The notes below the pieces were generated by a model, which saw nothing but the letters and a program-made list of their open reading frames with translations, was not told the DNA's origin and did not search any database. A stretch of DNA of 49,386 nucleotides from a virus. Each line of letters starts with the position of its first letter. Position 1 is the stretch's first letter. Location of the stretch: positions 1 through 49,386 of the IMG/VR virus record IMGVR_UViG_3300049629_000880; one strand, written 5' to 3'. This document shows positions 18,572 to 25,877 of this stretch, piece by piece. The position numbers and the translations under genes are program-made.

Positions 18572-19069
18572 CTAATTGCCCTTGTAAAAGAAGTCACTAG
18601 CATACTTCATCACTTTCTTATTATCAATCAGATAACTGTAGTCATTATCACTACCGGTTAGGATAAAGCTATAGGGCGAGAATAGATAACGCATCATCAT
18701 ATCCTTATTAGCTACAATAGCATCGAGGAAGCCGTTCAACTCGTTGGCGTGATCCATGTAGCCATCATTAAGCATAGTGCGATATTTGTCATATACTACA
18801 TCCTCGGTAGTTACAGCAATACCCTCTGATAACAGATGGAATATCATGTCATAAGCATCCTTCATCCTATCGTTAGCAGCGAAGCCAGTGTATAAATAAC
18901 TGGCCTTGGCTGCTATGGAACTCAGGATACTATTTTCAGAACCAAATTGGCCAATCTCGAAGTGTATTGATTCAGGGATAGTAAGGCTGGTCTGACGCGG
19001 AATAGATATACTATGGGTGCTCGAACTATTAGTTTCAAATACACCCTGACGAACTTGAATGCTAAGCAT
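18572..19069 (-). CDS. FETNSSSTHS-motif protein coupled to radical SAM gene
   Basis: 165 residues from ATG with AGAGG five bases upstream. The N-terminus RQGVFETNSSSTHSISIPR contains the FETNSSS(S/T)HS motif that I recall from many unassigned phage and bacterial proteins. The rest is helical and Asp/Met/Tyr-rich. Its 3' end lies 20 bases above the preferred start of the radical SAM gene, or overlaps it if that gene uses its upstream ATG. A substrate or partner role for the enzyme is possible but is inference. Confidence 0.75.
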   Translation of the reverse strand: MLSIQVRQGVFETNSSSTHSISIPRQTSLTIPESIHFEIGQFGSENSILSSIAAKASYLYTGFAANDRMKDAYDMIFHLLSEGIAVTTEDVVYDKYRTMLNDGYMDHANELNGFLDAIVANKDMMMRYLFSPYSFILTGSDNDYSYLIDNKKVMKYASDFFYKGN

Positions 19070-19114
19070 AGAAACCTCTTAAGAAATTGTAGATCTACTT
19101 ACGACGGGTTATCA

Positions 19115-19231
19115 CTAGACTACCCTTGACAACAGCCATGTAATAAGAAAGAGAGCCAGCCACATACCTAACCATACACAATAATCCCATATAACTAACG
19201 GTGCATAATAATCACATGCTGCATTATCCAT
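19115..19231 (-). CDS. 38-residue single-span membrane peptide (copy C)
   Basis: ATG at 19231 with AGAGG five bases upstream. It begins MDNAACDYYAPLVIW and contains a Trp/Leu-rich hydrophobic span (WLGMWLALFLITWLLS) followed by a basic residue. Its leader and first codons match those of the 26-residue peptide at 19397-19477 (AGAGGTTA..ATGGATAATGC, then GCACCGTTAGTTATA), so the two are duplicated genes. Confidence 0.55.
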   Translation of the reverse strand: MDNAACDYYAPLVIWDYCVWLGMWLALFLITWLLSRVV

Positions 19232-19298
19232 TGTAACCTCTGACGATTGTAAATAGTAATTTGACGATAAAAGAAAGAGCGAGTATAGTCATAGCCAT
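19224..19298 (-). CDS. 24-residue hydrophobic peptide (copy B)
   Basis: ATG at 19298. The peptide is MAMTILALSFIVKLLFTIVR plus four residues, almost entirely a membrane span. It overlaps the start of copy C by 8 bases (AATGGATAA arrangement), which suggests coupling. No clear ribosome binding site is present, so the call is weaker than for the other two. Confidence 0.35.
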   Translation of the reverse strand: MAMTILALSFIVKLLFTIVRGYNG

Positions 19299-19396
19299 TG
19301 CATATGTGCCGCTATTGCATTATTCTCTAGCAGCTTTATTGGTCTAAACATTGACTACGGCTACCCTAGACAACAGCGGCACGACAGTGAGGGCTA

Positions 19397-19477
19397 TCAA
19401 GTTAAGTCATTAAACAATAAGCCAATTATTGTAATAAGAGCGAGAGCCAGCCCTATAACTAACGGTGCATTATCCAT
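19397..19477 (-). CDS. 26-residue single-span membrane peptide (copy A)
   Basis: ATG at 19477 with GAGAGG six bases upstream. The product begins MDNAPLVIGLALALITIIGL and ends LFNDLT; it is one membrane span with acidic ends. It shares leader and N-terminal codons with copy C. It may be a small membrane-acting peptide, such as a holin-like or regulatory miniprotein, but the function is unknown. Confidence 0.5.
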   Translation of the reverse strand: MDNAPLVIGLALALITIIGLLFNDLT

Positions 19478-19530
19478 CTTAACCTCTCAGGATTATTAAT
19501 AGTAATTTGACTCTAGTGGAACGGGGAGCG

Positions 19531-20334
19531 CTATCGTTTATCTGCGGCGAAGGCGCGTTGTGTTAACTTAGCCATATCCCTAATAGCATCCCATCCTGCC
19601 TCACCATATTGAGATACAGCATATTGCTCAACAGCGAGTAGTATATCAGCTAACTTGCACTGCCTCAATAATGAATTAGTGGCCTCGCGACACTCGAGCA
19701 ACTCCTCGTATATCTTATCCAGCGTATTAGGAAAATATTTAGGGATAGGAGTAGAGTGATAGCCCGGCTGGAAGGAGTCATTAACTGCTATACTGAAGCG
19801 AGGCTCAGCCATACCAGTGCCGTAATACCACCAGTGGTCCTCATAAGAGCGCTTACCATAAGAACCCAGCTCTAGATTCAATGGGGTATAGATTATATCT
19901 GCCTCATTGTCACAATGCACGATCTTGAGATTATGTGGATTAATGTAATGTAGCATCCACTGATATGCATCAGTACAAATAGTATCTTTAGTCATACCAG
20001 GCATACCCTTATACACAAATAACTCTAGCTTCATGAAGTAAGGGCGGCTATAATCATCATTATCCAGTGGACGAAAGCACGGCGTAATAGCTTGCAGTGC
20101 GTCGCCTGCCTGATAATGTCCATCTATTGCTTTATTGATGAAGGCCTGTTCTGCGCTACCTACCAGCACAAGAGTGTCGTAACAGTTATAAGAGGCCTGA
20201 CTATTAGGCTCTGGTGAGGATGTCAAAGAGCCAATACTGCGGGGCACGACCCATTTTAGATCGACTATTCTATAGCCCTTCTGTTTATAGTACTCCTGCG
20301 CTTCTGCTAGATAGCGGTAATTAATAGTAAACAT
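19531..20334 (-). CDS. class II aminoacyl-tRNA-synthetase-like protein
   Basis: 267 residues from ATG with GAGG just upstream. The first 190 residues carry the class II synthetase core. LVGSAEQAF (58-64) recalls the GSAEQ element. AITPCFRPLD (81-90), followed by FMKLELFVY, recalls motif 2 (FRxE...ElE). NLELGSYG (152-159), then GTGMAEPRFSIA (171-182), recalls motif 3 (GxGxGxxR). No anticodon-binding domain is visible; a helical C-terminal tail of about 70 residues follows. It may activate an amino acid to modify something other than a canonical tRNA. No tRNA gene lies beside it. Specificity cannot be read. Confidence 0.65.
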   Translation of the reverse strand: MFTINYRYLAEAQEYYKQKGYRIVDLKWVVPRSIGSLTSSPEPNSQASYNCYDTLVLVGSAEQAFINKAIDGHYQAGDALQAITPCFRPLDNDDYSRPYFMKLELFVYKGMPGMTKDTICTDAYQWMLHYINPHNLKIVHCDNEADIIYTPLNLELGSYGKRSYEDHWWYYGTGMAEPRFSIAVNDSFQPGYHSTPIPKYFPNTLDKIYEELLECREATNSLLRQCKLADILLAVEQYAVSQYGEAGWDAIRDMAKLTQRAFAADKR

Positions 20335-20570
20335 TTGTCCTCTACTCTACAACATACGTTAGATTCCGCGTAGTTAATACATACTAGGCTCTACTTTTCT
20401 TTCTGTTACCATCCGTAAACCCGAAAATCCACCCATTCCTGCCGCTTTTCTCAGTCCCACCCTCCCCACTAATCCTGTTCCCCCTCCCAGATAAAATTAG
20501 TCCCCTAATCTACATCTGCAAATAGAGTGACGGGAATTTGGTTATAAACCTCGGCATTCTTTGCCTGAGC
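20335..20570. other. 236-base intergenic region, apparently host-derived in part
   Basis: No open frame on either strand is convincing. Composition changes: pyrimidine-rich plus strand with CCC/CCT runs (20440-20490), unlike the phage background. It lies directly after the HigA gene and probably belongs to the same captured segment. Confidence 0.5.
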
Positions 20571-20813
20571 TTAGCGGAGATTGTAGCCTGTTTGAAGATT
20601 TAGCCAAAACTGAGGACTGTTACCGAAATATCGTGACAGACGCAAAGCTGTATCTGCAGTGATACTACGCTTACCCGCTAAAATCTCACCGATACGAGTT
20701 TGAGCTACGCCTAAATCTTTACTCAGTCTGTAGGGGGTAATATTGAGCGGTTCCAGAAAATCTAACTTGAGGATTTCACCGGGGTGGATATTGGGCAAAT
20801 GGTCGCTGTTCAT
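20571..20813 (-). CDS. higA: HigA/VapI-type antitoxin, XRE family, solitary
   Basis: 80 residues. The Cro/C1 helix-turn-helix with the HigA signature is clear: HPGEILKLDFLEPLNITPYR, then SKDLGVAQTRIGEILAGKRS and TALRLSRYFGNSPQFWLNLQ. It would bind its own promoter and neutralise an mRNA-cleaving HigB toxin. No toxin gene is found on either side, and the protein stops after GYNLR, somewhat short of the usual C-terminus. Codon use is A+T-richer than its neighbours. ATG at 20813 is preferred over GTG at 20816. It probably came from a host chromosome, and could act as an anti-toxin or repressor. Confidence 0.88.
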   Translation of the reverse strand: MNSDHLPNIHPGEILKLDFLEPLNITPYRLSKDLGVAQTRIGEILAGKRSITADTALRLSRYFGNSPQFWLNLQTGYNLR

Positions 20814-20834
20814 CACATTTAGCTAATTTTAGTG

Positions 20835-21176
20835 TTATTCCTTAATTAATAGAACGTTTCTTTCTTGATAATACGCAAGGCGGCCCTCACAAAATTGAAT
20901 TACAGAGCTAGGGTGTGCTCCGAGCACCCTTTCTACCTTGACATTGTCAAAGAAGCGCACATCCTTATCTATAAAGTTAGGAGATAATAGGTCGTTGATC
21001 TCCATGAAGATACGCGGAAGCAATTCAAATAAAGCGGGGGGCGGCTCACCCTCGATTACTCTCTCACATAGAGATGCATCTATCTGACAGAGATACACAT
21101 GGAATGGCTTATCAGGGTACTCTTTCATCAGATACTCTAGACTGAGACTAATAAGCGTAGATAGGTTAGCAGACAT
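20835..21176 (-). CDS. hypothetical protein
   Basis: 113 residues from ATG, mostly helical, with two Cys and a basic C-terminus. The sequence ends ERNVLLIKE just before the captured antitoxin. It overlaps the 166-residue gene by 11 bases, so it belongs to the primase operon. No domain recognised. Confidence 0.65.
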   Translation of the reverse strand: MSANLSTLISLSLEYLMKEYPDKPFHVYLCQIDASLCERVIEGEPPPALFELLPRIFMEINDLLSPNFIDKDVRFFDNVKVERVLGAHPSSVIQFCEGRLAYYQERNVLLIKE

Positions 21177-21663
21177 TGAATAATCTCCTGTTAATATCAG
21201 ATGATAGGAAAGCCTCTAACCAGACAGGGCGGGGCTCTATAAGATAACAGGCCCGCGCTGCGATAAGAGGATGATAGAAGTAGGGTAAGAACTCTAGTTG
21301 AGCTAATGCCTCTATATGCTGAGGCGTAGCTATACCCCTATGATCTAGTATACCTAGAGTAGGGTAGCGCTCGTGATATATATTTAGGTTATAGCCATGC
21401 AGATACTCAGTAGTATCCAGACAATGCCAGGCGGCACCAGAACGCGGCCGCTCCATACCAGGTAGGTAGCCTGTTATAATCGGCGGGCCCTCATTATCTT
21501 CACATAGATACTCTATGGCACGTCGATACATACGCCACTCCTGAGCCCAGCCCGACCGTAGTGTTATAGTAACAGCGCTATAGCGGCCATCAGCGTAACG
21601 CCCCACATAATAGGGGTATATCATACAATCGCGAGCAGGTATGCTCACATGATAATTAGTCAT
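21166..21663 (-). CDS. hypothetical protein downstream of primase
   Basis: 165 residues from an ATG that overlaps the primase stop (TGATG), so it is translationally coupled to primase. Rich in Tyr, Arg and Pro (CMIYPYYVGRYADGRY) with His and Cys residues but no regular zinc pattern. A replication-associated role is inferred only from coupling. No family recognised. Confidence 0.68.
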   Translation of the reverse strand: MTNYHVSIPARDCMIYPYYVGRYADGRYSAVTITLRSGWAQEWRMYRRAIEYLCEDNEGPPIITGYLPGMERPRSGAAWHCLDTTEYLHGYNLNIYHERYPTLGILDHRGIATPQHIEALAQLEFLPYFYHPLIAARACYLIEPRPVWLEAFLSSDINRRLFNVC

Positions 21664-22856
21664 CACGATCCGAATAGTAGAGAGGCATATTCAAGGGGCC
21701 CTAATTTATTATCTACATAAGGGGACAGTAGCCCTAGAGAAGAATGAGTGGCAGTCAATACCCGCAGTATATCTACGTGATGATTAATGTCGGGCCCCCA
21801 TTGGGCTAGTAAATCATCTATGAATGGTATACGGTTAGCATTAATAGTATCAGCAGCATTAACACGAGGCTCTGCCACCAACCACTCATTAATGTCCTTA
21901 TAATCAGCAACCATATACGTCATGAACTCAACTAATGGTAAGTTAACCTGCAGCTGAACTAGCTGAGGTATGATACGTACCCAGCTCTTATATACACCGG
22001 CATGAGTAGGGTGGTCATCGCTATACTTATCTGAGTCGAATATAAACGTGATACGGCGGAAGGGCTTGAACTTACTGGTGTGACATAATAGATACTCCAG
22101 ACCCAATAACCCCACTACAGGTAAACTACGACCTACCAGTGATGTAGCATCAGGCGGGCCCTCAACTATATACAACTCGCGAGATGGATGACTAGCATAC
22201 TCCTTAAGACAGTGTTCTAGATAGAGATAGCGCTTACTATTAATAACAGCCCGTGTATCCTTATAGCGGGGGGCCCTCTCACTATTACCTATATAGCGGC
22301 CAACCATATGAACTAGATGACCTCGTATATCTTGTATAGGGAATATAATGTGTTCCCTATAGTAATCCTCACCGTCCTCCTTAATGAGACCCTCGCGGGC
22401 TAATGCCTCATGATCTATATCGAATTGACGTAACCCACCAGGAGGCGCATACCCTATACCAATACTATGAGCTAGATCAAGAGACCAGCCCCGCCGCAGT
22501 ATATAGTCCTGAGCAGCAGGCGTAGTATCAAGATAATAATGATAGGCCTCTAGCGCGCTCTCTAATATCATACTGCGAGCATCCATAACCTCGCGGGCCT
22601 GACGTATACCAGCGCGGGCCTCTAACTGCTGCATAGCGCCAGCATAATCAAGCTTAGTATGCCAACGCCAGGCATTAATCAGGCCCATCCCTGTATTCAA
22701 CTCACAACTAGTCCTCCAGCACTTCATATAGTGTGGATATACACTCAGCTTACCGCGGCCTCCACAAGCAGGACAATCATTAGTACCATGCCGTAGATTT
22801 AGTAGCTCTGGTATAGTTAGCCGCTCCATTATCAGTTGCTCATTCTCTCTCGTCAC
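21663..22856 (-). CDS. DnaG-type DNA primase (zinc finger plus TOPRIM)
   Basis: 397 residues. An N-terminal zinc ribbon lies near residues 24-50 (CPACGGRGK...MKCWRTSC). A primase catalytic region follows (YILRRGWSLDLAHSIGIGYA; HIIFPIQDIRGHLVHMVGRY), then a TOPRIM fold with the Glu in YIVEGPPDATSL and acidic residues in FIFDSDKYSDD. It makes RNA primers for lagging-strand synthesis. No helicase domain is fused, so a separate replicative helicase is expected. Start GTG at 22856 with GGAGAG upstream; ATG at 22829 is the alternative. It overlaps the small gene above by 17 bases. Confidence 0.9.
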   Translation of the reverse strand: MTRENEQLIMERLTIPELLNLRHGTNDCPACGGRGKLSVYPHYMKCWRTSCELNTGMGLINAWRWHTKLDYAGAMQQLEARAGIRQAREVMDARSMILESALEAYHYYLDTTPAAQDYILRRGWSLDLAHSIGIGYAPPGGLRQFDIDHEALAREGLIKEDGEDYYREHIIFPIQDIRGHLVHMVGRYIGNSERAPRYKDTRAVINSKRYLYLEHCLKEYASHPSRELYIVEGPPDATSLVGRSLPVVGLLGLEYLLCHTSKFKPFRRITFIFDSDKYSDDHPTHAGVYKSWVRIIPQLVQLQVNLPLVEFMTYMVADYKDINEWLVAEPRVNAADTINANRIPFIDDLLAQWGPDINHHVDILRVLTATHSSLGLLSPYVDNKLGPLEYASLLFGS

Positions 22857-23049
22857 CGCTCTCCGTATATTGTATGAATGCCCTATAATAACTAAGCTTA
22901 AACTTAAACATTAATACATATTGCCTGTTAATGGCAAGATGTTCGAGATAAGTGATGTCACTTACCCGTGGCCCGTTCCATAAGAATATCTCGGATAGTT
23001 TTTTCAACAGGCACCTCAATATACTATTACCGCCGGCGTTTAGGGCCAC
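22840..23049 (-). CDS. 69-residue protein, last array-related gene before primase
   Basis: GTG start at 23049. The C-terminal part VLMFKFKLSYYRAFIQYTES recalls the array's FYYRLG..IYNILDE ending, and WNGPR recalls its N/G-W-APR module. It overlaps the primase start by 17 bases in the same style as array members. Relationship to the array is probable, not certain. Confidence 0.5.
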   Translation of the reverse strand: MALNAGGNSILRCLLKKLSEIFLWNGPRVSDITYLEHLAINRQYVLMFKFKLSYYRAFIQYTESGDERE

Positions 23050-23134
23050 CCCATGTCATCCATATTACCGTTCTCAAGGGATACCTTCGACACGGTTCAG
23101 GCCATATATTTATATCTCGTCTATCGCGCCACAT
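23027..23134 (-). CDS. 35-residue basic peptide (doubtful)
   Basis: ATG at 23134 with GAGGG six bases upstream. The sequence begins MWRDRRDINIWPEPCRRYP and ends in three Arg. It overlaps the next gene start by 23 bases. It does not resemble the array. It may be a real tiny gene or chance. Confidence 0.25.
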   Translation of the reverse strand: MWRDRRDINIWPEPCRRYPLRTVIWMTWGGPKRRR

Positions 23135-23142
23135 ATCGCCCT

Positions 23143-23313
23143 CTAATATAAATTGCATACTTCCAGTCTGTAATAAAACAAGGCAAGTTCAAAAGAATCA
23201 CAATTATAAAACTTGCGTATTAAGCCATCTGTCCCAATAGGGGATTCAGGTATAAACATAGAGGCCTCCAGCTTATTGTGTAAAGGCCAAATCTCACAAT
23301 TAACAGTCTTCAC
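23143..23313 (-). CDS. array unit, 56 residues
   Basis: GTG start. Carries the variant module LHNKLEASMFIPE followed by DGLIRKFYNCDSFELALFYY and ends RLEVCNLY. Almost the same module occurs in the unit at 25454-25636 beyond the insert, so the insert lies between two related copies. Confidence 0.6.
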   Translation of the reverse strand: MKTVNCEIWPLHNKLEASMFIPESPIGTDGLIRKFYNCDSFELALFYYRLEVCNLY

Positions 23314-23359
23314 TGAAATAACCGTCCTTATATAGAATATTATCTTTATTCATTTTCAT
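23300..23359 (-). CDS. array unit fragment, 19 residues
   Basis: MKMNKDNILYKDGYFSEDC: only the start and the ILDEDGYFSED end module, joined directly. Probably a deletion product of a full unit, still in frame. Confidence 0.35.
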   Translation of the reverse strand: MKMNKDNILYKDGYFSEDC

Positions 23360-23556
23360 CTAGAATGTTATGTCTAACACACTTACCAGTCTATAGTAAA
23401 ATTGATCTATAAAAGTAATAAGTATAGAAGCCATCAGCTTACTTTCCAGAGCCCAGTAAACCCCGTATAACACATCTTCTTCCAGTCTGTAGAAAAACAA
23501 GGCGAGTTTGAAAGAATTATAATCATAAAACTTACCTATTAGGTAAATTTTATGTG
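23360..23556 (-). pseudogene. array unit cut at its 5' end by the insert
   Basis: Reads KFYDYNSFKLALFFYRLEED, then LESKLMASILITFIDQFYYR and stops. The start module is missing where the unrelated cassette begins. Sequence at 23483-23556 is closely similar to 25460-25540 on the other side of the cassette. Confidence 0.55.
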
Positions 23557-23574
23557 TCCATCTGTTGCTCCTAT

Positions 23575-23973
23575 TTACTCTTGAATCTCATCAAGGATGA
23601 AATTGAAAATGTCCAACATTACTTTTCGAGTTTCTCTGTATTTGTTGTCAAAATAATCACGTTTTGACCTTTCAATATAATCAAATACTATTTTATTTTC
23701 ATAAGAACGGTTATTGTCTCTATCGTCAGGGTTTATCCATAATTCGAATCCGCCTACATAATACGCTTCGCATGAAACACGATAAAGCTGACCATCTAGA
23801 AAAACGTCTATTATTAATTCATCAGGAAAAAGTGGACACTGAATTATATTATTTTCAGAGTCAAGATTCCACTTTAAATATGGATACTTTTCTTTACAGA
23901 AATTAAATATCTTTCCTGTTATTAACTGCATATTCAAAACTGTTATCCTTTCTGCTATTTGTTGTATTTCCAT
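23575..23973 (-). CDS. hypothetical protein, 5' fused in frame to a TOPRIM remnant
   Basis: The frame is open from 24057, but its first 23-28 residues (MSNLLIVESENDKIFIEALV) are the start of a TOPRIM nuclease that pairs with the upstream ATPase. At ATG 23973 a good ribosome binding site (AGAGG, eight bases upstream) precedes MEIQQIAERITVLN, so I take the real gene as 132 residues. It is acidic and aromatic-rich (YYVGGFELWINPDDRDNN) with no recognised domain. A+T-rich host-like codon use. The full 160-residue fusion could also be made. Confidence 0.6.
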   Translation of the reverse strand: MEIQQIAERITVLNMQLITGKIFNFCKEKYPYLKWNLDSENNIIQCPLFPDELIIDVFLDGQLYRVSCEAYYVGGFELWINPDDRDNNRSYENKIVFDYIERSKRDYFDNKYRETRKVMLDIFNFILDEIQE

Positions 23974-24057
23974 TAGTGTTACCTCTATTAAGTATTTTAC
24001 TAGGGCTTCGATAAAAATTTTATCATTCTCGCTCTCGACGATTAATAAGTTACTCAC
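23974..24057 (-). pseudogene. truncated TOPRIM (DUF3226/OLD-like) gene start
   Basis: LLIVESENDKIFIEALVKYL is the first strand-helix of a TOPRIM domain; its Glu is the first metal ligand. It begins inside the ATPase stop region (8-base overlap), as expected for an ATPase/TOPRIM pair. The rest of the domain, including the DxD motif, is absent. Confidence 0.6.
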
Positions 24058-24766
24058 CTCTCACCTCATTGCCATGTTTTAAGGCGTACTCTAAAGTGCT
24101 TAATTGTCTTTTAATACTAATAATTTTATCAGTTCTGGGACTCCTTGCTAGTTCAAAATAGGCCCCCTGTTCTGGATAATATTCTAACCCCACATCGGCA
24201 AAAGCTTGGATCATCTCTAAACTATGGGTTGTGGCAAAAATTTGGCTATCTAGTTCGATAGCTAATCGGAATAAAGTTTTCCAAATATCTGGGTAAGCAG
24301 TATAGTGAAGACCATTTTCTATTTCATCGATAAAGATAATTTTTTGCGGATTAAACAGCAGAGCAAAAATCATCTCTATCAGACGGTTAATAGCTTTACC
24401 AAACAGAGATATGGGTAGGCGTTTTGTCTCTTTTCTTTTCAGATATAGATTTGGTTCGCCCAGAAAAAAACTTTCTATTTTTTCAATAGACGGATCGATA
24501 ATTTTTAGAGCTTTTAGCACTTCTTCTTCCTGTTCATTAAAAACTATTTTAGTATAGGACTCGCTCAATTCTTCCAAAGATTTATTGACAGATGCGGCAA
24601 TGATTACTGGTTCCTCATCACCCCCATCACTATACAAAAATATTGCCTCTAACAGGGCAGTTTTCCCTGAATTGTTTTTACCACCAATTAAATTAACTCG
24701 CTCAAAACCTTCAATTTTGGTATGCTCAAAACATCTAAAATTATTAATTTCAATATCCTTAATCAT
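24050..24766 (-). CDS. AAA15/OLD-like ATPase, possibly shortened
   Basis: 238 residues. IEINNFRCFEHTKIEGF and Walker A GGKNNSGKTALLEAIFLY at the N-terminus are typical of SMC/OLD-like AAA15 ATPases. Walker B KIIFIDEIENGLHY and the H-loop IFATTHSLEMIQ are present. The length is below the usual 330-400 residues, and the region between Walker A and B is short. Such ATPases with TOPRIM partners serve in anti-phage systems, but here the partner is reduced to a stub. A+T-rich codon use points to capture from a cyanobacterium. Confidence 0.82.
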   Translation of the reverse strand: MIKDIEINNFRCFEHTKIEGFERVNLIGGKNNSGKTALLEAIFLYSDGGDEEPVIIAASVNKSLEELSESYTKIVFNEQEEEVLKALKIIDPSIEKIESFFLGEPNLYLKRKETKRLPISLFGKAINRLIEMIFALLFNPQKIIFIDEIENGLHYTAYPDIWKTLFRLAIELDSQIFATTHSLEMIQAFADVGLEYYPEQGAYFELARSPRTDKIISIKRQLSTLEYALKHGNEVRGE

Positions 24767-24942
24767 GTTGACCTCTGGGCTGGATAAGCATAAATTTAGG
24801 GTTATTCCTAACCTTGGCGAGATGGGGATTTTTTTACTTAATTCTAGACGAGAATCGCCTCCAACTCTGAAAACGGTTACTATCCCCTACCAAAACTGCC
24901 GCCCTAAGAGATAATAGAGACAGGGATTTATTTACCTTCATC
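24767..24942. other. intergenic region between divergent ATPase and UbiD remnant
   Basis: 176 bases, A+T-rich, with no gene. It probably carries the host promoters of the two divergent genes; I cannot assign boxes with confidence. Confidence 0.3.
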
Positions 24943-25436
24943 ATGGTTAGAGACTTACGAAGATTTATTAAGCTTTTAGAAGATCGTGGCCAATTACGCC
25001 GCATTAGTGCATCGGTCTCTACTTATTTAAAAATTGCCTAGATCACTAATCGGATGCTGCAGGTGGGTGGACTGGCCCTACTGTTTGAAAACGTGCAAGG
25101 AGCAGAGTTTCCCGTCGCTATTAACCTGATGGGAACCGTAGAACGCATCTATTGGGCGATGAACCTGGAGCAAAAAACTCGCCCTCTTGCAACAACCGAA
25201 ACCGCCGAAAAAACTCTCCCAAGCGATCGATTTTGGTAAAGTTTTATTTGATGTCCTGAAAGCGAAACCCAACCGTAACTTTTTCCCTGCCTGTCAACAG
25301 GTGATTTTAGAAGAGGATGAAGTAGATTTAAAGAAAATTCCGATGATTCCTCCCGATAGGGGGGATGCAGGCCAGATTATCACCCTAGGGCTAGTAATTA
25401 CTAAAGATTGCGAAACGGAAACCCCTAATGTTAATT
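24943..25436 (+). pseudogene. ubiD: decayed UbiD-family decarboxylase
   Basis: Three frames together read like the N-terminal third of a cyanobacterial UbiD (prenyl-FMN-dependent decarboxylase). VRDLRRFIKLLEDRGQLRR is followed by an in-frame TAG at about 25039. NRMLQVGGLALLFENVQGAE then leads to GTVERIYWAMNLEQ. After a deletion and frame change come LQQPKPPKKLSQAIDFGKVL, PNRNFFPACQQVILEEDEVD and ITLGLVITKDCETETPNV. It then breaks off where homologues continue for some 350 residues. Clearly non-functional. The identification rests on memory of the family. Confidence 0.82.
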
Positions 25437-25560
25437 CAATAAAAGAATCTGATCTATAAACATACTTCCAGTCTGTAATAAAACAAGGCAAGTTCGAAAG
25501 TTTTATGATTGTAATTCTTTCGAACTTGAAACTTACGTATTAGGTTATCTGTCTCAGCGG
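25437..25560. repeat. array boundary with a 9-bp inverted repeat
   Basis: The array resumes at about 25459 with a copy of the sequence seen at 23158 and 23483 (ACTTCCAGTCTGTA..AAACAAGG). GTTCGAAAG (25492) and CTTTCGAAC (25517) form a perfect inverted repeat around a 16-base loop. It could fold as a hairpin or mark the recombination point. Confidence 0.5.
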
Positions 25561-25636
25561 AGGACTCAATAAGCATAGAGGTCCTCAGCTTATTGTGCAG
25601 AGCCCAATTCATAGGCCAATAATTGATCATCTTCAT
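25454..25636 (-). CDS. array unit, 60 residues
   Basis: MKMINYWPMNWALHNKLRTS, then ETDNLIRKFQ and FELALFYYRLEVCL. The sister of the unit at 23143-23313; its stop lies next to the insert boundary. Confidence 0.6.
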   Translation of the reverse strand: MKMINYWPMNWALHNKLRTSMLIESSAETDNLIRKFQVRKNYNHKTFELALFYYRLEVCL

Positions 25637-25877
25637 CGAAATAATTGTCCTCATCTAGAATGTTATATAGCATATCGAAATAACCACCCTCATCTAGAAT
25701 GTTATATAACATATATGCCAGTCTATGATAAAACCTGGCGGGCCCTCCAAATATAGTAAAGATGAAGTTATAGTATAAACTATCACCATTTGTTAAAATT
25801 AACTTGTCAGTAATAGGACACCATCTTTTGCCATGAACATAGTGATAAAACAGTTTGTTACAATTAACCATCTTCAT
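25590..25877 (-). CDS. array unit, 95 residues, with a doubled end module
   Basis: MKMVNCNKLFYHYVHGKRWC, SLYYNF and GGPARFYHRLAYMLYNILDE. The end module MLYNILDE(G/D) occurs twice in tandem, a clear internal duplication. The start overlaps the previous unit's stop as ATGA. Confidence 0.65.
   Translation of the reverse strand: MKMVNCNKLFYHYVHGKRWCPITDKLILTNGDSLYYNFIFTIFGGPARFYHRLAYMLYNILDEGGYFDMLYNILDEDNYFDEDDQLLAYELGSAQ

Larger units (their letters stand above)
19070..19530. repeat. 460-base region with an imperfect direct duplication
   Basis: A block with the elements AAGAGAGCCAGCC, ATAACTAACGGTGCAT, TATCCAT..TAACCTCT and AATAGTAATTTGAC occurs around 19148-19264 and again around 19450-19513. 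Each copy contains one tiny membrane peptide gene on the minus strand. No larger gene lies here. Confidence 0.7.
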
